Below are positions 29,336 to 36,124 of a DNA stretch of 38,451 nucleotides, one piece after another; within the stretch, counting starts at the first letter, position 1; every line of letters begins with the position of its first letter. This DNA is from Candidatus Methanocorpusculum faecipullorum (lineage in GTDB: Archaea > Halobacteriota > Methanomicrobia > Methanomicrobiales > Methanocorpusculaceae). The notes under the pieces are model-generated. The model worked only from the letters and a program-made list of their open reading frames with translations. It searched no databases and had not been told where the DNA came from. The translations under genes were made by a program, and so were the position numbers. The stretch spans positions 42,040-80,490 of the forward strand of contig JAHLFR010000002.1 of assembly GCA_018883755.1 (NCBI GenBank). Reading direction: 5' to 3'.

Positions 29336-30175
29336 TTACAGTCCCTCCGTGGATATGTCCTGTAATGCATCAGTCAGGTCTGTGGATCGTGACTTGATAT
29401 GCAGCAGTGCTCTTTCGATGATCTCTTTGACCGGAAGGGACCCGTCGCTTTCGACAACGAAGATGAACTTCGTACTGTCGGCACCGATGGTGATTGCGGG
29501 GTTTTCACCAATTCCGGTGTTCATACATGCGGTCTCACAGAGACGGCACATTGAACAGTCTTTTTCTTTGCTTTCGCCGTTTACTACGCGGACGTGAACC
29601 ATGTTGTCGGCCACTTCAAGAACGTCGCGCGGACATTCGGAAACACATTTCCCACAGGCATCACAGCTGTCGTGGATGGTGATTACCGGGAACTCTTTGT
29701 AACCGCAGGCAAGAGTCGGCTGCCATTTGGCATGCTCAAGACCGGTGTTGAGTTCGGCGGTGGCTTCCAGAACAATCTTCTGACCTTCCCAGAGCTTCAC
29801 AATTGGAATGTTGTTGTGCACAGGGACTGTGCGCGGGTCCATGGAGATCAGATCACCGGAGGTGACCATGCCCGGACCTTCAACACTCAGAGTGAACGTA
29901 ACCGTGCACTGCGGACAGCCTGCACCACCACAGGTACATTTGCTACGCGGAACAAACTGGGACAGGTCGGTTTTAATCGGAATAAGTCCAAGTCTGTGTG
30001 CAAGGATCTCGTCAAAGAGAACGCTGGTGTTGTCATAGATGCGAACGTCTTCGATGGCAAGGGTTGGCACCTCGCCGATCATAGAGCGTCTGAGGGCGTT
30101 TGCAAATGCCGGAGTCGCTCCGCTGATAGTAAACCGTGCGACAGAGTCATCGAGCCTGCTGAATACAAGATCCAT
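29336..30175 (-). CDS. rpoD: RNA polymerase subunit D (Rpo3) with two Fe-S motifs
   Basis: Archaeal homologue of Rpb3 and bacterial alpha; with RpoL it forms the platform for polymerase assembly. The protein has 279 residues: a dimerisation domain (DLVFSRLDDSVARFTI, FANALRRSMIGEVPTLA), then an inserted ferredoxin-like domain. That domain has two complete C-x2-C-x2-C-x3-C motifs, C171-C174-C177-C181 and C207-C210-C213-C217, so two [4Fe-4S] clusters are likely. A further cysteine set (C80, C82, C87, C90) may bind a metal. The order S13-S4-S11-RpoD matches the bacterial alpha operon. It begins directly after the rps11 stop, with GGAGAG upstream. Confidence 0.97.
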   Translation of the reverse strand: MDLVFSRLDDSVARFTISGATPAFANALRRSMIGEVPTLAIEDVRIYDNTSVLFDEILAHRLGLIPIKTDLSQFVPRSKCTCGGAGCPQCTVTFTLSVEGPGMVTSGDLISMDPRTVPVHNNIPIVKLWEGQKIVLEATAELNTGLEHAKWQPTLACGYKEFPVITIHDSCDACGKCVSECPRDVLEVADNMVHVRVVNGESKEKDCSMCRLCETACMNTGIGENPAITIGADSTKFIFVVESDGSLPVKEIIERALLHIKSRSTDLTDALQDISTEGL

Positions 30176-30571
30176 TCAGACTCTCCTGCCTCTTCTACCA
30201 CCCGCTGGGCGGATGCTGTCGTGCGGTACCGGGGTTACATCTTCGATTCTGCCGATACGCATACCTGCACGGGAAAGCGCACGGATTGCGGCCTGGGCAC
30301 CCGGTCCCGGAGAGCGCTGCTTGCCGTTTCCTGGTGCACGGACACGAATGTGAAGTCCGGTGATTCCCTTTTCCTTTGCTGCCTGGGCAATGTTGATCGC
30401 CATCTGCATTGCTGCATACGGGGAGGATTCATTGCGGGCCTGTTTGACGACCATACCACCGCTGCTCTTGCAGATGGTCTCTGCACCGGACAGGTCGGTG
30501 ACGGTGATGATCGTGTTGTTAAAGGAGGCAAAGATGTGTGCAATGCCCCACTTTTCGCTTGCTTCTGCCAT
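30176..30571 (-). CDS. rps11: 30S ribosomal protein S11
   Basis: Small-subunit platform protein uS11, 131 residues: [39 protein letters not shown], and the basic end [20 protein letters not shown] at 30580 overlaps the rps4 stop by 4 bases and is a possible start. ATG at 30571 is preferred since it gives the usual short N-terminus. It is followed directly by rpoD. Confidence 0.96.
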   Translation of the reverse strand: MAEASEKWGIAHIFASFNNTIITVTDLSGAETICKSSGGMVVKQARNESSPYAAMQMAINIAQAAKEKGITGLHIRVRAPGNGKQRSPGPGAQAAIRALSRAGMRIGRIEDVTPVPHDSIRPAGGRRGRRV

Positions 30572-30576
30572 TGTCT

Positions 30577-31122
30577 TCACGCCCTCACATTCATAATACG
30601 CTGGCGTTCACCGTTTGCGTCGTCTGCAAGGCTGGAGGTTGCATAGTATGCAATACCTGCCTCTTCGGAGACGGAAACCATGTAGCTCGGGACGGACACA
30701 CGCTGACCATTAATAGCGATGTGACCGTGGGTGATTAACTGGCGTGCCTGCTTGGGGCTGCGTGCAAGACCCTTGCGGTAGACAATGGTCTGCAGACGGC
30801 GCTCAAGGACGTCTTCAACCTTTAAGGAGAGAATATCATCCATTGCGGCGTTTGCACCAATCATGCCGTAACGCTGAAGGGTGTTGATCAGTTCGTCGCG
30901 GCGTGCGACGGTTTTCGGGGTTTCGCCAACAGCGGACATCATTGCGAGCACTTCACGGGCTCCTCCGCGGTGCTTGCGAAGGATGTCGGTTGCTCTCCAG
31001 ATCTCACGCTTGTTACGAAGACCGTAGGTGATAGCGAGTACACGCTCGCTCTCGATACGCGACTTTTCAAAGCGGCGTTTCGGGGAGGAGTACTGTTTGG
31101 TGTTCTTTCCTGGATATCCCAT
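30577..31122 (-). CDS. rps4: 30S ribosomal protein S4
   Basis: Primary 16S-binding protein uS4, 181 residues, archaeal form. It starts [20 protein letters not shown], and the S4 RNA-binding domain is in about residues 105-155 ([40 protein letters not shown]). In bacteria the S4 protein of this same gene cluster represses its own operon by binding the leader ahead of S13; whether the archaeal protein does so is unknown. It lies 16 bases after rps13. Confidence 0.97.
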   Translation of the reverse strand: MGYPGKNTKQYSSPKRRFEKSRIESERVLAITYGLRNKREIWRATDILRKHRGGAREVLAMMSAVGETPKTVARRDELINTLQRYGMIGANAAMDDILSLKVEDVLERRLQTIVYRKGLARSPKQARQLITHGHIAINGQRVSVPSYMVSVSEEAGIAYYATSSLADDANGERQRIMNVRA

Positions 31123-31138
31123 TCTTCATCACCGTGAA

Positions 31139-31594
31139 TTATGCGTTCCGCCTCTTGGAAACACCGACAATCTTTCCGAACCGTCCGGTGGATTTGGTGC
31201 ACTGACCACGTACCTTCAGGCCGTTCTCATGACGAATACCGCGATAGCAGCGCATCTTCTTCATGAGGTTGATGTCGTCTTCTTTTGCGAGTGCAAGGTC
31301 GCTGCCGTAGAGGTGTTTCGGAACTCCGGTGTACACATCTACCGGGCGGTTGACCATCCATACCGGGACTGAGGTCGGGTATGCAAGTACCTGCTCCTCA
31401 AGGCGCGCGACATCTTCGTCTGCGAGGAGACCCATCGTTGCGTGGGTGTCGACTCCTGCACGGCGGGAGATGACGAGTGCGGCGTGGAGGCCGATGCCCT
31501 TAATTCCGGTCAGTGCAAGCTGTACCGGACGGGTACCGTCCAGATCATTGTTAATGATCCGCACAAAATATTTCAGTTCTGACTCTTCAACCAT
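31139..31594 (-). CDS. rps13: 30S ribosomal protein S13
   Basis: Small-subunit head protein uS13, 151 residues: FVRIINNDLDGTRPVQLALT, GIKGIGLHAALVISRRAG, the basic HENGLKVRGQCTKSTGRFG and tail VGVSKRRNA. The start codon has GAGAGG at 31603-31608 with a spacing of 8. This ribosome binding site lies inside a small hairpin (see the leader entry), so its translation could be controlled. It is the first protein gene of the long operon. Confidence 0.97.
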   Translation of the reverse strand: MVEESELKYFVRIINNDLDGTRPVQLALTGIKGIGLHAALVISRRAGVDTHATMGLLADEDVARLEEQVLAYPTSVPVWMVNRPVDVYTGVPKHLYGSDLALAKEDDINLMKKMRCYRGIRHENGLKVRGQCTKSTGRFGKIVGVSKRRNA

Positions 31595-31686
31595 GATAGT
31601 CGCCTCTCAGTAGAGAGATAAGTCTCATACGTTATGAGCGCTTCGTACTCCTGAACGTTTCAGGGATGTTGCATCCCTGGAATAAG
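31595..31686 (-). promoter_or_regulatory. structured leader between tRNA-Ser and rps13
   Basis: In the minus-strand RNA three hairpins follow one another: CAGGGATG-CAA-CATCCCTG (31661-31679, 8 bp), CTCATA-ACG-TATGAG (31624-31638, 6 bp) and CTCTC-TACT-GAGAG (31604-31617, 5 bp). The last arm of the third contains the S13 ribosome binding site. The layout suggests control of translation of the S13-S4-S11-RpoD genes. The stems are seen; the control is inferred. Confidence 0.6.
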
Positions 31687-31771
31687 CGCAGACGGAGGGA
31701 TTTGAACCCTCGAGTCCCAGGGGGACACAGGTTTAGCAAACCTGCGCCATACCAGGCTTGGCTACGTCTAC
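31687..31771 (-). tRNA. tRNA-Ser (GCT)
   Basis: An 85-base cloverleaf on the minus strand with a long variable arm, as expected of serine tRNAs. Acceptor GTAGACG pairs with CGTCTGC (one G-T pair), discriminator G. Anticodon stem CAGGT/ACCTG holds loop TTGCTAA, anticodon GCT, reading AGC (and AGT). T arm is GAGGG-TTCAAAT-CCCTC. CCA is not encoded. It lies between two structured leader segments at the head of the ribosomal operon. Confidence 0.95.
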
Positions 31772-31930
31772 AGAGAACTCCGCATCTTTCCTGCATTTCT
31801 GCAGGCAGCATACAAACCGCTCACGGTTTGATATGCTTTCGACACTCGCGGTGCCACTTCGCACGGGAAGAATCCTCGTGTGAACGTTCGGGTGTTGCCC
31901 GACACACCGCTCCACTAAATTGAGTGCTCT
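31772..31930 (-). ncRNA. multi-branched structured RNA ahead of tRNA-Ser (unassigned)
   Basis: The transcript predicted to start near 31929 folds by eye into a closed structure that ends exactly at the tRNA-Ser 5' end. The closing stem is AGAGCACTC (31930-31922) with GAGTTCTCT (31780-31772), 8 of 9 pairs. Inside are GCGGTG (31910-31905) with CACCGC (31852-31847), the small hairpins TCGGG-CAACA-CCCGA and CACGAGGA-TTC-TTCCCGTG, a 12-bp hairpin with loop TGAG (31836-31808), and CCTGCA-GAAA-TGCAGG (31805-31790) with a GNRA tetraloop. It does not match SRP RNA, RNase P RNA, 5S rRNA or an H/ACA RNA as far as I can see. It may be a leader domain or an independent RNA. Confidence 0.55.
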
Positions 31931-31950
31931 AATAGATAGGACATGGGATG

Positions 31951-31960
31951 ATATAATACT
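31951..31960 (-). promoter_or_regulatory. TATA box of the tRNA-Ser/ribosomal operon
   Basis: Minus-strand AGTATTATAT predicts a start near 31929, just at the 5' strand of the closing stem of the leader RNA. Confidence 0.55.
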
Positions 31961-31980
31961 TATCCAAGATCGGATCGTTT

Positions 31981-32001
31981 GATGACGTATCCTGCGTCAT
32001 C
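31981..32001. promoter_or_regulatory. operator-like inverted repeat between divergent promoters
   Basis: Perfect 7-bp arms GATGACG and CGTCATC around a 7-base spacer. The repeat lies next to the rpoL TATA box on one side and about 20-30 bases upstream of the ribosomal-operon TATA box on the other, a place where a regulator could affect both. Confidence 0.45.
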
Positions 32002-32009
32002 TATATAGT
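32001..32009 (+). promoter_or_regulatory. TATA box of rpoL
   Basis: CTATATAGT is centred 30 bases before the rpoL ATG at 32035, leaving a leader of only about five bases. Confidence 0.5.
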
Positions 32010-32034
32010 CTCATCCGCCAAATAGGTAATCCGC

Positions 32035-32307
32035 ATGAAGCTGAAGATCATCGAGCTTGAGAAAGGCAAGATACGGCTGAGCCTTGAAGGGGAAGGACAC
32101 ACATTTATGAATGCACTGACCGAGGAAATTCTTATAGACCCCGAGGTTGATGTGGCAAAGTATGTGATTGAGTTCCAGTTCTCCGATCCGGAGCTCTTTA
32201 TTACGATGAAGGAAGGGTCAAAGAAGGATCCGGTTACGGTTATTCGTGAGGCATGTGACCGCATCTCGACGAGATGTGATGATCTGCTTGGATGTCTGAA
32301 AAACTGA
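32035..32307 (+). CDS. rpoL: RNA polymerase subunit L (Rpo11)
   Basis: Homologue of eukaryotic Rpb11 and of the bacterial alpha N-terminal domain; it pairs with RpoD in the polymerase assembly platform. The 90 residues include the family core EGEGHTFMNALTEEIL and the C-terminal helix VIREACDRISTRCDDLLGCL. It is transcribed away from the operon that encodes RpoD, from a divergent promoter region that carries an inverted repeat. Confidence 0.95.
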   Translation: MKLKIIELEKGKIRLSLEGEGHTFMNALTEEILIDPEVDVAKYVIEFQFSDPELFITMKEGSKKDPVTVIREACDRISTRCDDLLGCLKN

Positions 32308-32381
32308 ACAAACAGGATATGACCGGTTCCCCAGTGATGGCATGTTTATGGGGGACAAAACCAATAATACTTTTTTGAACC

Positions 32382-33104
32382 ATGCTTGATGAGATACGGT
32401 ATGCGAGATCAGGCGATGCAAAAATTGCATACCGGATTACCGGTTCCGGAATGCCTCTTGTGATCGTCAGTGGTCTTGGCGACTCGATGAAGGACTGGAA
32501 GGAGTCGATCATCCGGACACTGGCAGAGAGGTTTTGTGTGATTCTGCCGGACAACCGTGGTCTTGGTCTGACCGGGATGGGATCGATTCCTCCCCAGAAG
32601 ATGACAATTATTCAGTACGCGGAGGATATTCACGCGGTGGTAGAGGCAGAAGGGCTCTCGGAGATTTTCCTGCTCGGGCATTCCATGGGCGGGATGATTG
32701 CCCAGGAGTTTGCGGTTCTGTATCCGGAAATGGTAAAAAAGCTCATGCTGTTTGCAACGGATTACGGACCGGAGTCGTCATACCGTGCACATCTGATGAA
32801 CCGTTGTGTGCTCCCGCTCCAGGCATTGTGTGTGGTTGCACCGTGGCACACGAAAGGGTTCCGGGCAGGTGCATGTGCGATTGCGTCGTGGCCGGGATCG
32901 GCAGACCGGCTTGGTGACATTCGCTGCCGGACATTTTTGCTGTTTGGGGATGCGGATTTTCTGATGCATCCTGATGTGGCGCATGAGATGGAGAGAATGA
33001 TCCCTGACGCAGAACTGAAGATGATTCCCGGCGGAACACACCGGATGCATGATCTCTATCCCGAAGAGTTTGCAAATACGGTACTGGTATTTTTTGGGAC
33101 GTAA
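32382..33104 (+). CDS. alpha/beta-fold hydrolase
   Basis: A 240-residue alpha/beta hydrolase. The oxyanion region is VIVSGLGDSMKDW, the nucleophile elbow GHSMGG has the catalytic Ser near residue 105, the likely acid is in LLFGDADFLMHP, and the catalytic His is in GGTHRMHDLYPEEF. The cap region between the elbow and the acid is short. Substrate is unknown; esterase or lactonase activities are common in the family. It may follow rpoL in the same transcript (74 bases between) or use a weak box near 32344. It converges on the aIF2-beta gene. Confidence 0.88.
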   Translation: MLDEIRYARSGDAKIAYRITGSGMPLVIVSGLGDSMKDWKESIIRTLAERFCVILPDNRGLGLTGMGSIPPQKMTIIQYAEDIHAVVEAEGLSEIFLLGHSMGGMIAQEFAVLYPEMVKKLMLFATDYGPESSYRAHLMNRCVLPLQALCVVAPWHTKGFRAGACAIASWPGSADRLGDIRCRTFLLFGDADFLMHPDVAHEMERMIPDAELKMIPGGTHRMHDLYPEEFANTVLVFFGT

Positions 33105-33109
33105 GAGTT

Positions 33110-33149
33110 TTTCAAAAAAAAGTGTACCGGGAGATTCCGGAACAGATAT
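33110..33149. terminator. shared terminator of two convergent genes
   Basis: T runs on both strands (TTTTTC on plus at 33112; a run of eight T on minus around 33114-33121) flank a small inverted repeat CCGG-GAGATT-CCGG. It lies between the hydrolase and aIF2-beta stops. Confidence 0.4.
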
Positions 33150-33150
33150 T

Positions 33151-33765
33151 TTAGAGAATTTTCTGGGTGAATGCAACGGAGCCGGAGATTCTGGTGATCC
33201 GTACTTTGACGGTCTGACCGGCTTTTGCTCCGGAGACATACAGGATATATTTGCCGACGTGGGCAACGCCGTCTCCCTTCTTGCTGATGGATTCTATCTG
33301 AACTTCGAGTTCTTTTCCTTCCTCGATCGCCGGACCCTGGACTTCGGTCTTTGTCTTACGCTTTCGGATCGGGCGTTTGGATCCGCATGCTTCGCAGAGA
33401 AGCATCAGTACACGATCGTCTTTGACGAGTTTTGTATCCGGGCGGCCGCACTCGGAACAGATCACATAGTCGTTTACGTAGGTGGTGACAATTGCTTCAA
33501 ACTGTGACTCTTCGAACTTTCCATTGAAGACACCGCGGGTACCGTCGATCTTGCCGGCGGTTCCAAGCTCACCTAAGATGAACTTCATGAAGTGGTCTTT
33601 GTCACGGTTGAGTGTTCCGGCGATGTCGGCGAAGTTTTCCAGGACGGTGGTCTTACCCTCAATATAGACCTTGGTCTTGGGCATGACGAACCGTTCTCCG
33701 GTGCTTGTCGGTTCCGTCATACCTGAGTATGCCGCCTTCAGCATATCCTCATATGAATCAACCAT
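33151..33765 (-). CDS. translation initiation factor aIF2 beta with C-terminal TRAM domain
   Basis: Beta subunit of the factor that delivers initiator tRNA. The 204-residue protein has the helical N-terminus (SYEDMLKAAYSG), the central alpha/beta domain (to about 98), the zinc ribbon C103, C106, C124, C127, and then an added TRAM domain at about 146-204 (GKELEVQIESISKKGDGVAH, then AKAGQTVKVRITRI). The usual aIF2-beta ends near residue 140, so the TRAM part is a fusion, one that I recall from related methanogens. TRAM domains bind RNA and occur as stand-alone RNA chaperones in methanogens, so the fusion may add RNA binding to the factor. Confidence 0.95.
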   Translation of the reverse strand: MVDSYEDMLKAAYSGMTEPTSTGERFVMPKTKVYIEGKTTVLENFADIAGTLNRDKDHFMKFILGELGTAGKIDGTRGVFNGKFEESQFEAIVTTYVNDYVICSECGRPDTKLVKDDRVLMLLCEACGSKRPIRKRKTKTEVQGPAIEEGKELEVQIESISKKGDGVAHVGKYILYVSGAKAGQTVKVRITRISGSVAFTQKIL

Positions 33766-33861
33766 ACTCCTATATTTTAGCGCTGGAGGCTTAAAGTTCT
33801 GGCGTCACCCGGATACATACAGGTGTTTTTCTTTGCAGCGATCAAATAGTTTGGATAAGTT

Positions 33862-35886
33862 ATGCTGGCAGAACATGATGAGGAGTATATTCGATCCGTT
33901 CTCGGACGGAATCTGAAACCGCTGGAAGCGGCTGCATTTGAAAAAGTGTGGAGTGAAGATTGTAGCTACCGGATTACAAGGAAGCTTCTGGATACACTGC
34001 CGACAATAGGAGGAAGTGTAATTCTCGGACCCGGAGATGATGCGGCGATCGTGAAGTTCTCGGACGAACTTTCCCTGGCAATTGCAATGGGATCACAAAA
34101 CCGTTCAAGTTGTACAAATCCATATCAGGGGGCAGCAACAGGAGTGGGAAGTGTTGTTAGAGATGTGCTTTCGATGGGGGCGCAGCCTATCGGAATACAG
34201 ACTCCCTGGTTCTTTGGAGACATTTCAGACGAAAAAACGCAGTGGATAATTCGTAATGCAACCGCGGGAGCTGCGGATTACAGTAACACAATCAATGTGC
34301 CGGTTCTTCCGGGATACCAAATGTTTGACGAAAGTTTCAGAGGAAACCCGCTGATTAATATGATCTGTTTCGGGGTGATGAAACCGAACCGGTTCATGTT
34401 TGGGAAAGCGTTCAAAACAGGGTGGAAGCTGATCCTCTTTGGCGGAACAACAGGACGGGCCAGTTTCACCGACGTAGAGGGAGATCCCCAGATTGAGGCA
34501 AATCTTATCTCAGCAACTCTGGAGATGTTTGAAAAGAAGACGATCCTTGCATGCCGGGGTCTGGGGACGACAGGAATATGCGGGGCATCTGCTGATATGT
34601 GCGTGGATGTCGGTGTAAGAATTTTTGCAGATGCCATACCTCTGCGTGCGGAAGGGATGAGCACAGAAGAAATTCTGTTTTCCGAAACGCAGGAGAGAAT
34701 GCTTGCAGAGATTCATCCCGACAAAGTGGAGGAGGCAAAGGAGATCTGTGCGAAGTATGGTATTTCATGTGTGGTGGTCGGCGAGACTACAGGATCTGAT
34801 CGGTATGTGGTTGAGTTCGGCGGGGAAGTGGTGTGTGATCTGCCGATAAAACTCCTTGCAGAGGGTGCGCCCGAAAAGGAGTACCCCACAAAACCCTATA
34901 CGGCGGAAAAGCCGTTTGTCCGGCCAGCAGGAACAATCCGGGAGCTTGCCCTCAAAGTGTTGTCTCATCCGGATCTTGCGGACAACAGTATGCACGCAAC
35001 CCAGTTCAACTCACAGGCACAGGGGAGAACTTATGCGGCTACCCCGTTTTACTCGGTACTGGAGCTGGAAGGAAACGGACTCTCACTCGCCTGCGGGTGT
35101 AATGCCAGGCATACCTATCTGGATCCGTACACCGGCGCGGCAAACACAATTCTGGAACTAGCATCCCACATCGTCTCAGTCGGAGGGATCCCGTTCTGTG
35201 CTCTGGACAGTTTAAACATCGGGTCACCGGAAAATCCGGAGATCATGTGGCAGATTTCAGAGATTGTGAAGGGTATAGGGGATATGTGCCGGGTGCTGCA
35301 TATTCCAATTGCAGGGGGAAATGTTTCACTGTATAATGAGTCTGATACCTGTGACACTACGATAAAACCTGCCGCAGCGGTTGCAATGTTTGGAAAAGGA
35401 GATCTGATCGGCTGGGAGTGGCCGGATGTGGGAGACAGCATCGCAATTGTGGGTGAGACAAGATCAGAGATTGGAGGTTCAGTCCTGGATGCGGTAACCG
35501 GATGTGGCGGTACTGCTCCCGAACTCGGAAGCGTTGCGGCATTGCCGGTCATCCGGGATTTGGTCGAAAAAGCTCAGGTAAGCGGTTCGATGGCGATTAC
35601 ACGGGGAGGACTGCTGTATGCGCTGGTGAATCTTGCAGCCCAGGCAAAGGTAACGATCCGGGGAGATGCAGTAACAAAACTGTTCTCAGAAACATACGGA
35701 CGGTTTTTGGTGACGTTTTCGGATGAGCATTTCCTCAAAGAGAGCGGACTTTCCTATGAGATTATCGGAAAAATTACGGCGGACGGAAAACTGACGATTC
35801 AGACCGAAGAGGAGGAAGTAGTACTGACACAGCAGGATCTCTTCATGGCGGGAAGTACGATTACGCGGGCCTGCCGTGCACGGTGA
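33862..35886 (+). CDS. PurL-like protein with altered active site
   Basis: A 674-residue protein that follows the whole length of PurL (FGAM synthase large subunit, purine synthesis) but has lost its signature residues. The usual WSEHCSY is WSEDCSY here (D33). The usual ESHNHPS segment reads GSQNRSS at 77-83, so the Glu and both His are gone. GGE reads PGY, the GGASFAS block is deleted, QVGDPFTEK is not recognisable, and DMGAAGL reads GLGTTGI. Structural parts remain: GPGDDAAIV, PYQGAATGVGSVVRD, SETQERML, DPYTGAANTILE and IAGGNVSLYNES. The frame is intact, so it is not a plain pseudogene. It stands alone, without purS or purQ. I infer a paralogue with a new or regulatory role; a purL annotation would be misleading unless no other copy exists. 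Confidence 0.8.
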   Translation: MLAEHDEEYIRSVLGRNLKPLEAAAFEKVWSEDCSYRITRKLLDTLPTIGGSVILGPGDDAAIVKFSDELSLAIAMGSQNRSSCTNPYQGAATGVGSVVRDVLSMGAQPIGIQTPWFFGDISDEKTQWIIRNATAGAADYSNTINVPVLPGYQMFDESFRGNPLINMICFGVMKPNRFMFGKAFKTGWKLILFGGTTGRASFTDVEGDPQIEANLISATLEMFEKKTILACRGLGTTGICGASADMCVDVGVRIFADAIPLRAEGMSTEEILFSETQERMLAEIHPDKVEEAKEICAKYGISCVVVGETTGSDRYVVEFGGEVVCDLPIKLLAEGAPEKEYPTKPYTAEKPFVRPAGTIRELALKVLSHPDLADNSMHATQFNSQAQGRTYAATPFYSVLELEGNGLSLACGCNARHTYLDPYTGAANTILELASHIVSVGGIPFCALDSLNIGSPENPEIMWQISEIVKGIGDMCRVLHIPIAGGNVSLYNESDTCDTTIKPAAAVAMFGKGDLIGWEWPDVGDSIAIVGETRSEIGGSVLDAVTGCGGTAPELGSVAALPVIRDLVEKAQVSGSMAITRGGLLYALVNLAAQAKVTIRGDAVTKLFSETYGRFLVTFSDEHFLKESGLSYEIIGKITADGKLTIQTEEEEVVLTQQDLFMAGSTITRACRAR

Positions 35887-35895
35887 GATACTGCC

Positions 35896-35918
35896 CGATC
35901 TTTTTTTGTTTTTTTATT
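35896..35918 (+). terminator. T-rich terminator after the PurL-like gene
   Basis: Two runs of seven or more T, split by one G, start 15 bases after the stop codon. Confidence 0.6.
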
Positions 35919-35933
35919 ACTACTATTACTACT
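35916..35933. repeat. tandem repeat of a 9-base unit
   Basis: ATTACTACT is present twice in direct succession, running into the left arm of the adjacent inverted repeat. Confidence 0.6.
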
Positions 35934-35964
35934 ATGTACTGTACTTATGAGTACAGTACATAGT
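35931..35964. repeat. perfect 15-bp inverted repeat
   Basis: ACTATGTACTGTACT and its exact complement AGTACAGTACATAGT are separated by TATG. The stem can extend outward by four more pairs, one of them G-T. It lies in the gap between the convergent PurL-like gene and the small membrane-protein gene. Confidence 0.8.
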
Positions 35965-36065
35965 GGTAGAAGAGAGGTATTCTTTTTTATTGAGAAAAAA
36001 ATGCTCATCAAAGAGCACTGGGAAGTAGGGAGATAAACAGAAAGAATCCGGAATATTCCAAAATG

Positions 36066-36119
36066 GATTGAAAAAAAGATCAAAATTTGTTCCAACTCAT
36101 TTCACAAAATGAGTTTGGA
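36066..36119 (-). terminator. hairpin and T run after the first small membrane protein
   Basis: On the minus strand TCCAAACTCATTTT pairs with AAATGAGTTGGA (one bulge), followed by ATTTTGATC and a run of seven T. It starts a few bases after the stop codon at 36125. Confidence 0.6.
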
Positions 36120-36124
36120 CCGCG

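Noticed and set aside
31666-31923. 85-codon plus-strand open frame opposite tRNA-Ser and its leader
   Set aside because: It reads antisense through a tRNA and a structured RNA; its composition reflects those elements and it has no ribosome binding site.
31772-31930. 5S rRNA, SRP RNA or RNase P RNA as identity of the structured element
   Set aside because: GGCAACACCCG recalls 5S rRNA, but the rest does not fit. The SRP helix 8 motif and the RNase P conserved regions are not present.
33862-35886. PurL-like gene as a decaying pseudogene
   Set aside because: The frame is open over its full length, codon use is normal, and structural motifs are kept while only active-site motifs are changed, which is not random decay.
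35931-35964. Terminal inverted repeat of an insertion sequence
   Set aside because: No transposase or second distant copy of the arm is present in the window; the two arms are only 4 bases apart.
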